64,000 bases of DNA from Laspinema olomoucense D3b (GTDB lineage Bacteria > Cyanobacteriota > Cyanobacteriia > Cyanobacteriales > Laspinemataceae). The stretch covers positions 32,112-96,111 of the forward strand of contig NZ_JAMXFA010000027.1 in NCBI RefSeq assembly GCF_025370785.1, written 5' to 3'. The notes under the pieces were generated by a model. The model saw nothing but the letters and a program-made list of their open reading frames with translations. It did not search any database and had not been told where the DNA came from. A program made the translations under genes and the position numbers. Positions 8,851 to 16,230 of the stretch are shown in pieces. Every line of letters begins with the position of its first letter. Positions within the stretch are counted from its first letter, which is position 1.

Positions 8851-9252
8851 ATGTCTGAACAAACTGCAAAATTAATGATTTCTCTGGCTTTATTCCCCAT
8901 GCTGTGGGGTGTCATTTCATCGGCGAGGGTGCTTGCCCAAGAAACCGAACCCTGTCAAGTTGAAGCTAGACCCGGGACCAGTCCCGTCCCCGCTTGTCCC
9001 CCCACACTCCGCACCCCCATTCAACCTACTTTTTCTGAAGAGGAAAGACGCGGATTTGAACAGCGCGGATTTGACAATTTTTTACGGGATGCCCTGAATG
9101 GGAATAGTGACCCGATGGGTGGTGGAACGATTGGTGGTGCAGTGGAAAGTGATGCGGGACTTGTACCGATTTCCCCTGAAGTTCGCGGGATTGAGCCGAC
9201 TTTTGACCCAACTGATGTGATTATTCCTCGCGGTGGGGTGAGGGGTCAATGA
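8851..9252 (+). CDS. Small secreted Pro/Gly-rich protein, unknown function
   Basis: 133 residues with a signal peptide (LMISLALFPMLWGVISSARV, cleavage near VLAQ-ET). The mature part is proline-, glycine- and acid-rich (PVPACPPTLRTPIQP; DPMGGGTIGGAVESD) with two cysteines and no recognised domain. TAGGAG ten bases before the ATG is a good ribosome site. It begins 12 bp after the porin stop and is surely co-transcribed with it, so a cell-envelope role tied to the porin is a reasonable inference. Family not recognised. Confidence 0.65.
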   Translation: MSEQTAKLMISLALFPMLWGVISSARVLAQETEPCQVEARPGTSPVPACPPTLRTPIQPTFSEEERRGFEQRGFDNFLRDALNGNSDPMGGGTIGGAVESDAGLVPISPEVRGIEPTFDPTDVIIPRGGVRGQ

Positions 9253-9558
9253 GATTTTTAACCACGGATTTCACGGATTTTCACTGAGGTTTAGAAAAAT
9301 TTAGGGATTTTGCGCTGAAAATAAGGGAAATAGGCTTGACAGGGGGGATTGACTCTGATAAATTTAGATTTATAATGGGAGGCTTTGCCAAAATATTATT
9401 AGCGTCAATATCCGATTATGAATATAATATGGCATCTAGTCAAGAAATGCAATACCCCTGACGGAAAATTTTTGGCGGCGCGTTCCAGTGTAGGGGAGGA
9501 GGATGAAGGGAAAGCTTCTAGCTGCTGAGACCTTCATCCGGAGAAGAATTAATTTGTG
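9253..9558. other. Convergent intergenic region with hairpin
   Basis: Gap between the small secreted protein gene and ilvA, which converge. It holds a perfect 9-bp inverted repeat GGATGAAGG (9501-9509) / CCTTCATCC (9531-9539) close to the ilvA stop, a candidate bidirectional transcription barrier although no T-run follows. The rest is AT-rich without features. Confidence 0.4.
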
Positions 9559-11070
9559 CTATCCCAAAAATAGCGTATAAGCGGGATTTTGATTTTCATC
9601 CCAGTAGCGATAGCCGACATTATCAAGAAATGCTTGCCATTCCTGCATTTCTTCGGGGGGAACTTGCATTCCCACGACTATGCGCCCGTAGTCTGACCCG
9701 TTATTCCGGTAGTGGAACAAGCTGATATTCCAGTTGCGACTCATGTGACCGACGAATTTCATTAAGGCCCCGGGACGTTCGGGGAATTCAAAGCGGTAGA
9801 GTAATTCATTATGGGCGAGGGGGGAATGTCCTCCGACCATGTGCCGGAGATGTAACTTAGTGAGTTCGTCATCGGTGAGATCCAGGGTTTTGAATCCATT
9901 GGCCTCAAAGGTTTCTACCATGTTAGCGGCGTCGGCGCGGTTGGCGATTTGCATTCCGACGAAGATATGTGCTTCTTTTTGGTCGGCGATGCGGTAGTTA
10001 AATTCGGTGAGATTTCGTCTACCGATACAGTCGCCAAATTTGCGGAGACTTCCCGGTTCTTCGGGAATGGTGACGGCAAAGATTGCTTCGCGACGTTCCC
10101 CAAATTCGGCACGTTCGGCAACGAAGCGGAGGCGATCGAAGTTCATGTTGGCACCGCAGGCAACGGCAATTAAGGTTTCGCCTTGGATGCCTTCTCGTTC
10201 GACATAAGCTTTCGCACCGGCGATCGCCAAGGCCCCGGCAGGTTCTACAATCGATCGCGTATCTTCAAATACATCTTTAATGGCAGCACAAGTATCATCG
10301 GTGCCGACGAGGATAATATCATCTACATATTGTTGGCACAAGCGGAATGTTTCTTCCCCGACTTCTCGAACTGCAACTCCATCGGCAAATAATCCCACTT
10401 GAGATAAGCGCACTCGATGTCCTGCGTGGAGGGATTGGGACATGGCATCGGCATCCACGGGCTCAACCCCGATAATCTTAATTTCTGGACGTAAGCGTTT
10501 GACATAGGCGGCAATTCCCGCAATTAATCCACCCCCCCCGATCGCTACAAAAATGGCATGAATTGGTTTCTGATGTTGCCGTAAAATTTCCATGCCAATG
10601 GTTCCCTGTCCCGCAATCACATGAGGGTCATCAAAGGGATGAATAAAGGTTAATCCTTTTTCCGCCTCCAATTCCCGGGCATAAGCATAAGCATCATCAT
10701 AAGTATCCCCATGCAACACCACCACTCCCCCACGGGATTTGACTGCATCCACCTTGACTTGAGGCGTTGTCACCGGCATGACGATAATTGCCTGGGTTCC
10801 TAGACGGGATGCACCGAGGGCGACCCCTTGGGCATGGTTGCCTGCGGAAGCAGCAATGACGCCTTTTGCCAGGAGTTCCGGGGGCAGTTGCGCCATTTTG
10901 TTATATGCGCCACGCAATTTAAAGGAAAACACCGACTGCATATCTTCCCGTTTGAGGAGGAGTTGATTATCTAGTCGGGCAGAAAGATTCGGGGCATACT
11001 CTAGGGGCGTTTCTTGGGCAACATCGTAGACACGGGCGGTCAGGATTTGGACCAGGTAATCGCAATACAT
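9559..11070 (-). CDS. ilvA: Threonine ammonia-lyase (biosynthetic threonine deaminase)
   Basis: Converts threonine to 2-oxobutanoate and ammonia with pyridoxal phosphate, the first committed step of isoleucine synthesis. 503 residues, the normal length of the biosynthetic enzyme. The catalytic domain shows the PLP lysine in SVFSFKLRGAYNK (Lys51), the asparagine loop ASAGNHAQGVA and the glycine-rich phosphate loop AIGGGGLIAG. Two ACT-like regulatory repeats follow (about 330-405 and 425-503; FAVTIPEEPGSLRKF and YRFEFPERPGALMKF), which in this enzyme bind isoleucine and valine. The ATG at 11070 fits the family start (YLVQILTARVYDVA). Single gene, flanked by genes on the other strand. Confidence 0.95.
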   Translation of the reverse strand: MYCDYLVQILTARVYDVAQETPLEYAPNLSARLDNQLLLKREDMQSVFSFKLRGAYNKMAQLPPELLAKGVIAASAGNHAQGVALGASRLGTQAIIVMPVTTPQVKVDAVKSRGGVVVLHGDTYDDAYAYARELEAEKGLTFIHPFDDPHVIAGQGTIGMEILRQHQKPIHAIFVAIGGGGLIAGIAAYVKRLRPEIKIIGVEPVDADAMSQSLHAGHRVRLSQVGLFADGVAVREVGEETFRLCQQYVDDIILVGTDDTCAAIKDVFEDTRSIVEPAGALAIAGAKAYVEREGIQGETLIAVACGANMNFDRLRFVAERAEFGERREAIFAVTIPEEPGSLRKFGDCIGRRNLTEFNYRIADQKEAHIFVGMQIANRADAANMVETFEANGFKTLDLTDDELTKLHLRHMVGGHSPLAHNELLYRFEFPERPGALMKFVGHMSRNWNISLFHYRNNGSDYGRIVVGMQVPPEEMQEWQAFLDNVGYRYWDENQNPAYTLFLG

Positions 11071-11171
11071 GGGGTCAGGGGGTTGGTAAAAACGGGATAA
11101 TCTTTTATTCTACGCTACGGGTGTGATCGATAAGGAGTCTCTGAGCAAAATGAGTCGGTTTAGGGCTAGTG

Positions 11172-11213
11172 GCTCCAACCCCCGGCGGGGGCGAAAAAAG
11201 CCCGGATTGGAGC
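11172..11213. promoter_or_regulatory. Compact structured element upstream of Tudor-like gene
   Basis: GCTCCAA (11172-11178) pairs with TTGGAGC (11207-11213), enclosing a CCCCC-GGC-GGGGG hairpin (11179-11191); an alternative GGGC-GAAAAAA-GCCC hairpin (11189-11203) overlaps it. The mutually exclusive stems resemble a switch-like leader. It lies in the divergent promoter region of ilvA and the next gene, so it could be in the 5' leader of either. No known riboswitch class recognised. Confidence 0.35.
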
Positions 11214-11325
11214 AGTCACAATATTTTCTGGGTGGCAAGATTAAGTTTCCCTAAAGAAACCTACCATTTTAAAGGGGAAAAGCTATGATTGCAGACAACC
11301 TTTTATATGGTGAGGATTCCGAATT

Positions 11326-12615
11326 GTGGATAAGTCCATTATTCAGTTAGTTGACGAGCTACCTACTGATAACATTACGGTAAAAGTGTTAAAGGCATTG
11401 GATTATTTGATGCCCGGTCAGTGGGATAATCTAGTTGGTTTTGACAAGAGTATCCAAGCCATTACTGGAGAAAGTGACCCCCAGGTTATACAGAAGATTC
11501 GCGATCGGGCTGTGGCTTTGTATCACGACCCGAAGCGAGGCTATCAGACGGCTATCAAGCTTTATCAGACGATTGACCGCGCTGATGCAGCGTTAGCCAC
11601 TGCAGCTTTAGCTAACAAGGTGGGAGAAAAAATCAGCTTTCTGTCATTTTTGAATACAATGACGCCGAAAGCAGATACGACACAAACCATTGATTTATTG
11701 CTGAAAGTTGTGGTAGAACTGATTGCCTACTGCAAATTGAATGGTTTGCCGAATCCCAATCCTCAACAATTTGCCACGGCTTTGGCGAATAACTATCAAG
11801 ATGCGGCGTTGATGCGGATGATGGCATTAGTCTGCATTGATGGCCTGTTGCCGCTAGGTCCGAATTTTCTGGGTAAGATTCACGAAGTGATGACGGGGAC
11901 GGAGGGGAATATCATCACTGGAAATCCTGTATTTGTAGCGGTGAATAATTTTATTCCCGGAAACAGTCCCTCGGATAAAGTGGGATTTATTAATCAGGGT
12001 TTTGAGGCCGTAGAAGGGTGGATGAATAACCTGGTGGCTAAAACAGGGGTGACGCCTCAATCTATTCTACAAAGTTTGGGTAAATTCATCCAAATTGCGG
12101 ATGATAACTTAGACTTTGTGGCGGTGTTTTTAGACCAAACGACTAATTACTATGAACATACGGGCATTCAATCGGTAGCCCGAAAATTGATTTTGGATGC
12201 TCAGAGTTCGGCCAACTTAGGGGAACTACCCGCTGCGGGAAAAATTTCGGCAGGCGGAAAAATTTCGTCTGGGTATGCGGTTGGTCAGACGGTAGAAGTT
12301 TGGGATGGAGAAGACGAAGATTGGTATGAGGCAACTATCCTCAAAATTAAAGAGGATGAATATTTTGTGCATTATGTGGGGTATGGTTCCTCGGATGATG
12401 ATTGGATAGAGGAAGAAGATCTGCGCGATCGCAATTATTCGCCCTCAGAGGACTATGATTATGCGGTGGGTCAAAAGGTGAAAGTTTGGGATGACGAAGA
12501 GGAGGAATGGTACACTGCCATCATCCAGGAGGTTAAACGCAAGAAATGTTTTGTGCATTATCTTGATTATGATTCCTCTTATGATGAATGGGTGGATAAT
12601 GATGAAATCAGTTAA
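11326..12615 (+). CDS. Protein with helical N-terminus and two C-terminal Tudor-knot/chromo-barrel-like domains
   Basis: 429 residues. The first 300 or so are predicted helical with no motif I recognise. At the C-terminus two similar units of about 50 residues follow each other: YAVGQTVEVWDGEDEDWYEATILKI with FVHYVGYGSSDDDWIEEEDL, and YAVGQKVKVWDDEEEEWYTAIIQEV with FVHYLDYDSSYDEWVDNDEI. The pattern (VG..V.VWD....WY.A.I..., FVHY..Y....DEW) matches the Tudor-knot / MYST chromo-barrel fold, which in eukaryotes binds nucleic acid or methylated histone tails. The GTG at 11326 has GAGG ten bases upstream; an ATG at 11285 is out of frame. A strong terminator follows. The binding target in a bacterium is unknown; protein or RNA binding is inference. 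Confidence 0.7.
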   Translation: MDKSIIQLVDELPTDNITVKVLKALDYLMPGQWDNLVGFDKSIQAITGESDPQVIQKIRDRAVALYHDPKRGYQTAIKLYQTIDRADAALATAALANKVGEKISFLSFLNTMTPKADTTQTIDLLLKVVVELIAYCKLNGLPNPNPQQFATALANNYQDAALMRMMALVCIDGLLPLGPNFLGKIHEVMTGTEGNIITGNPVFVAVNNFIPGNSPSDKVGFINQGFEAVEGWMNNLVAKTGVTPQSILQSLGKFIQIADDNLDFVAVFLDQTTNYYEHTGIQSVARKLILDAQSSANLGELPAAGKISAGGKISSGYAVGQTVEVWDGEDEDWYEATILKIKEDEYFVHYVGYGSSDDDWIEEEDLRDRNYSPSEDYDYAVGQKVKVWDDEEEEWYTAIIQEVKRKKCFVHYLDYDSSYDEWVDNDEIS

Positions 12616-12687
12616 AAGATTGCACGGAGGAATCAGGTAGAGAAACTTAATATCCGGGAAAGTTGATTACCGATAAAATCTAGGGTG

Positions 12688-12721
12688 AAGGTGGGTTGAA
12701 CAAGTATCACCCACCTTTTTT
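12688..12721 (+). terminator. Rho-independent terminator
   Basis: AAGGTGGGT (12688-12696) pairs with ACCCACCTT (12709-12717), then a run of T to 12721. It ends transcription of the Tudor-like gene. Confidence 0.85.
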
Positions 12722-12773
12722 ATGAAATGTATCCTAATATTATGTTGGCTCGATCACCCACCGTGACCTAACC

Positions 12774-12812
12774 CTCTTCTCCCCCATCCTTTGCAAGGAT
12801 GGGGGAGAAGAG
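12774..12812. repeat. Perfect 18-bp palindrome
   Basis: An 18-bp arm (12774-12791) is repeated inverted at 12795-12812 with a 3-nt loop (TGC). The arms contain the CTTCTCCCCCATCC / GGATGGGGGAGAAG motif. It probably belongs to a dispersed palindromic repeat family. The rest of the gap up to 13066 shows only HIP1 sites. Confidence 0.7.
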
Positions 12813-13066
12813 GAAGAAATGGGTTTTTTAGTTAATCCACCGGAATTGATATTATATTTTACCTGGCTCTCTTGACGGATGTCATTATATCTGAGATAAT
12901 TAAAGGCGATCGCAACTGGGGACAAAAAGAGGCGATCGCGCTCATGGATGACCGGAGCTGGATTCGATAAACTTGATGATTCAGCGCGGCTATTCTCTCC
13001 ACCGAGAGGGAAAAGTTTATGGGAATTATCCCCCTCCTCCAACAACAGTAAAAAAAAGTGAATTTT

Positions 13067-13834
13067 ATGGTACAATATTCTTCAAATAAAAAATTGCCTT
13101 TATTAAATAAAATCCCGGAACCTCTCAAAAGCTTAATCAACAAAATCAGGGAGGAGCGTTACACAGCGCTTTATGAATCCGAAGCTGATGGAACAGCTTC
13201 CCTAGACAATGCCTTAAACGATATCTTAGACGTTTTTCAAACGAGCGGTAAGACATTGTGTCATTTTCGATATGTCTGGTTAAGCTTGATTTTGGTTTTA
13301 GTCGTCGAGCCAATCGTAGAATCCTATCAGGCTCAAAATAATTTCACGAAGTCCACCCTAGAATTGCTAGAGCGGGGGATATATTCGCAAATTGACTCTG
13401 ACTTATCCTCGAAAAAATTACATTTTGATTTGCAACAAGAAATTGACAATTTGGAGGCAATTTTTTCCCAACCAATTGAGCCGATCAAAAATAAAGGTAT
13501 AGCCAATTTACAAATTATTTCAGAATCCAGAAAGGTTTTTAGAAATGCCCTCCGAGTGCTAGACCGGGAGCAAGCGAAAGAAGCAACGTTAGAAATATTA
13601 AAAGATTGTCTGGAAGGATATGCCATTTTCCCCGGTTCTTCGGGCCGACGAGATTTGTTTGACTGGTGGTTATTAGAAGTAGTTCCAGCTAGTTGGTATT
13701 TATTATCTCCCCGGACGCTTTATGTAGGAGAATGGGTGGAAAATCCAGAAGAATTTCAGGTGGAAGGAATCAAGAAACTCCAGGAAATCAGCAGTCAAGT
13801 GAGGTCGATTTTTACCAAAAATTCCAGTACCTAG
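13067..13834 (+). CDS. Predicted immunity-type protein, paralogue 1
   Basis: 255 residues from the ATG at 13067 (a GTG at 13058 is in frame, but the paralogue also starts MVQ). Soluble, mainly helical. It aligns over its whole length with the gene at 14685: shared blocks are LLNKIPEPLK, EADG.ASLDNALN, FRYVWLSLI, RVLDREQAKEA, DCLEGYAIFPGSSGRRD and LFDWWLLEVVPASW. I do not recognise the family. Being a full-length paralogue of a gene tightly linked to a deaminase toxin domain, it is best explained as one of two immunity genes. That role is inference from context. Confidence 0.6.
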   Translation: MVQYSSNKKLPLLNKIPEPLKSLINKIREERYTALYESEADGTASLDNALNDILDVFQTSGKTLCHFRYVWLSLILVLVVEPIVESYQAQNNFTKSTLELLERGIYSQIDSDLSSKKLHFDLQQEIDNLEAIFSQPIEPIKNKGIANLQIISESRKVFRNALRVLDREQAKEATLEILKDCLEGYAIFPGSSGRRDLFDWWLLEVVPASWYLLSPRTLYVGEWVENPEEFQVEGIKKLQEISSQVRSIFTKNSST

Positions 13835-14205
13835 ACTTTGGGAAGGAGATTGAGTGAGGAGCAGGATTGTTTAGGCGATCGCCCGTTCCCCTGACATCCT
13901 CTCCCGCCTCTAGCGAAATTCCTGGACAGTAGAGCAGATTTCAAGTTATAATAGAACTACCGCCTTGCTTACTGATGTGGTCCTGGAGGTACAACTGAAG
14001 ATAAGTTCTGATATAGCGACCCTAAATGAAGTGGAGAATGGATTTTAACCCGAGAACCTTGCAGTGCAGTAAGCTTTCGCCTGGGCATCTGGCTTTGCGC
14101 AGTAAGCTTTCGCCTGGGCATCTGGCTTTGCATCGGACTTCGCTATCTTTATATCAAAGTGATTTAGACTGGCTAGATCATTCACTTATTAAGAATGAAT
14201 GAAAG
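13835..14205. other. Gap before the toxin domain, with possible 54-codon open frame
   Basis: The gap contains a 33-bp direct repeat (listed separately). One frame is open from ATG 14038 (preceded by GGAG) to TGA 14202, covering both repeat copies in frame, and stops four bases before the GTG of the toxin gene. It may be a remnant of a longer toxin N-terminus, or spurious; no domain is recognisable. Confidence 0.3.
14066..14131. repeat. 33-bp perfect tandem duplication
   Basis: Two adjacent identical 33-bp units, 14066-14098 and 14099-14131, beginning GCAGTAAGCTTTCGCCTGGG. The unit length is a multiple of three, so an open frame through it is preserved. Confidence 0.9.
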
Positions 14206-14664
14206 GTGTTTTCAGAAGTAGAAACCCTAGTCAAGGAGCGTTTGCAACAGGGTGCTACCCAAATTCGAGATAGATACCTGGACAAACCCTTTCCTAAATC
14301 GAATGTTGCGATCGCTGAAGTCCATCTAAACAATGAAATACTGTTTTGTGTAGGAGGCACATCAAAAGGAAGAAAAAAAAGCCCTATTCCTAAACCCAAG
14401 TCTAAGTCAGAAGGGGGACAATTTGATCCAATTCAAGATTCTCGTACTGCAAGGGTAATGGATACAGATGCCGAATATAAAGTATTATCAGAGATCGGCG
14501 ATGTATTGGACAGCTACTATTCTCTTCAGGTAGAAGGAAAAGTTTATCTTTACACCGAACTAGAACCTTGTCAAAGTTGTACCCATATCATTAAGCAGTT
14601 TGAGCAAAAATTCCCGAATATAGAGGTCAAACTCTTTTGGGACCATCCCTATTTACCCAATTGA
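14206..14664 (+). CDS. Orphan toxin deaminase domain (BURPS668_1122-like)
   Basis: 152 residues, a nucleic-acid cytidine-deaminase fold as used in polymorphic toxins. Zinc-site motifs are the D-A-E signature in MDTDAEYKVLSEIGDVL (the catalytic Glu) and P-C-x-x-C in LYTELEPCQSCTHIIKQF; SNVAIAEVHL is the family's first strand. The order TDAEYK, then GKVYLYTELEPC, then FEQKFPNIEVKLFW matches the BURPS668_1122 / toxin-deaminase family. There is no signal, Rhs, hemagglutinin or other delivery domain: a TGA stands in frame immediately upstream (14200-14202) and translation would begin at GTG 14206. It is therefore an orphan toxin tip. It sits between two paralogous genes, the second starting 20 bp downstream, as toxin-immunity cassettes do. 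It would modify DNA, RNA or a nucleotide; activity is not proven. Confidence 0.72.
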   Translation: MFSEVETLVKERLQQGATQIRDRYLDKPFPKSNVAIAEVHLNNEILFCVGGTSKGRKKSPIPKPKSKSEGGQFDPIQDSRTARVMDTDAEYKVLSEIGDVLDSYYSLQVEGKVYLYTELEPCQSCTHIIKQFEQKFPNIEVKLFWDHPYLPN

Positions 14665-14684
14665 TAGTAATGGAGGCAATGTTT

Positions 14685-15593
14685 ATGGTCCAGTCACCTA
14701 ACTATTTTTCTAAGAGAAAGTTAACACTGTTAGATAAGATACCTGACCCTCTTAAAGCCTTGCTGAACAAAATTAATCAGGAGCATTATGAAGAACTTTA
14801 TGAACCCGAGGCAGATGGAAGAGTATCTCTTGAAGATGCCTTAAATGAAGTTTTAGATTTTTTTCATGAAAGGGATAAGACATACTGTCAGATCCGTTAT
14901 GTATGGATGACCCTAATTTTTGCTGTATTAGTAGAGCCAACCGTAGAATACTATCACCCTGAAAATGGTTTTACAAAGCAAACAATACATCTTATAGAAA
15001 AATGGATATTATCCAATATAATCGATCCAGTAGCTAGTTCAAGAGGTGTTAATTATCACTTTCAGGCAGAAAAGCTTAAAAACTTAGAGGATCTTATATC
15101 GGAAAAAATTAATTCCTCTAAGTGGAATAAGATGGCAAGTTTACAAATTATCTATGAAGCTATAGATGTATTTAAAAATTCCATCCGAGTTTTAGATTAC
15201 CACCAATCAAAAGCAGCCCTTTTAGAAATTTTAGAGGATTGTTTAGAAGGATATGCGATTTTTCCAGGTTCCTATGGAAGACGAGATTTATTTGATTGGT
15301 GGCTACTAGAAGTTGTTCCATGTAGCTGGCATTTAGTACCTCCAACTTCGCTCTATATAGTAGAAGGAGTACAGAATAAAGACCAAATACAGTTAGCTCA
15401 AGCGAGTAAATTACAGTATCTTAGCGAAAAAATACGTTTTAAAAGGGTTCTAATAATAAAAAATATAAATAAACAAAATACCTTTAATAATAAAATTGAA
15501 GGAATGGAAATTACCTTTAATACTTCTATTCCTAGTAAGGCCATACCAAACAGCATTATATCCTCTGAATACAAACCATCTATTATTGTGTAG
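14685..15593 (+). CDS. Predicted immunity-type protein, paralogue 2
   Basis: 302 residues from the ATG at 14685, selected because GGAGG lies nine bases upstream (14671-14675) and the homologous MVQ start is shared with paralogue 1; earlier starts at 14637 and 14670 would overlap the toxin gene or its ribosome site. The core matches the gene at 13067 (DPLKALLNKI, EPEADGRVSLEDALNEVLD, RYVWMTLIF, DCLEGYAIFPGSYGRRD, LFDWWLLEVVPCSW). A 60-residue C-terminal extension, rich in Ile, Asn and Lys, is absent from the paralogue. Only 20 bp separate it from the deaminase stop, so the two are co-transcribed; cognate immunity is the likely role. Codon use is AT-rich compared with flanking genes, suggesting acquisition. 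Confidence 0.65.
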   Translation: MVQSPNYFSKRKLTLLDKIPDPLKALLNKINQEHYEELYEPEADGRVSLEDALNEVLDFFHERDKTYCQIRYVWMTLIFAVLVEPTVEYYHPENGFTKQTIHLIEKWILSNIIDPVASSRGVNYHFQAEKLKNLEDLISEKINSSKWNKMASLQIIYEAIDVFKNSIRVLDYHQSKAALLEILEDCLEGYAIFPGSYGRRDLFDWWLLEVVPCSWHLVPPTSLYIVEGVQNKDQIQLAQASKLQYLSEKIRFKRVLIIKNINKQNTFNNKIEGMEITFNTSIPSKAIPNSIISSEYKPSIIV

Positions 15594-15613
15594 TAAATTA
15601 AGGTAATATACCC

Positions 15614-16003
15614 ATGAGCCATAAATCTGATATCGACCAAGAGTTAAGAGAAAAACAAGTAGAGTTTTTACTTGGAGAAGAAAATTTTGATGAAGAAATA
15701 GAAAATTATGAAGATGATTATTTTGTTAAACTGCAAGAATCTTGTTTAAGTTTTTTAGCAAAAGAGTCTTTTAAAGTCGGACAAATAGTCCGGTGGAAAA
15801 ATAATATGAAAAACAGAAAATTGCCTTACAAAAATCAACCAGCTATAGTTGTGGCTGTTTTGAATGAACCAATTATTAATAATTTAGAAGATTCAGGAAG
15901 TCCTTATTTCCGGGAAAATTTAGATATTGTTTTAGGAATTTTAGTGAATCATAATACTTTTTTAACTTTTTATTATGACAGTCGAAGGTTTGAGATGTAT
16001 TAG
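15614..16003 (+). CDS. Small AT-rich gene of unknown function in toxin island
   Basis: 129 residues, acidic N-terminus, then a beta-rich segment FKVGQIVRWKNN...PAIVVAVLNEPI that resembles a small SH3/KOW-like barrel, ending DIVLGILVN...LTFYYDSRRFEMY. Family not recognised. It starts 20 bp after the second immunity-like gene and is as AT-rich, so it appears to be part of the same acquired cassette. It could be a further immunity or regulatory protein; this is only context. Confidence 0.55.
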   Translation: MSHKSDIDQELREKQVEFLLGEENFDEEIENYEDDYFVKLQESCLSFLAKESFKVGQIVRWKNNMKNRKLPYKNQPAIVVAVLNEPIINNLEDSGSPYFRENLDIVLGILVNHNTFLTFYYDSRRFEMY

Positions 16004-16230
16004 CTAAAATAGTAAGGCTGTTTCCTTCTAAAAATTTAGGCTTGCCAAAAACCATGAGAGGGAGAAAGTTTGACCCGTTTTTTTGCCCTCCCCCCCATGA
16101 GCTGAAGGCAAAAATGGCGCTGGCCTGACTACAAGGGGCTTTATCCGTGACCTCCGGTGGTTTTTGGCGGCTAAAATGAAACAACTCTAGCGCCCAAAAG
16201 TCGCCTATGGTGAACGCCGATCGCCAGGTC

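Noticed and set aside
11285..11350. Short ATG frame before the Tudor-like gene
   Set aside because: Out of frame with the gene and stops inside it; at most a leader peptide, no independent support.
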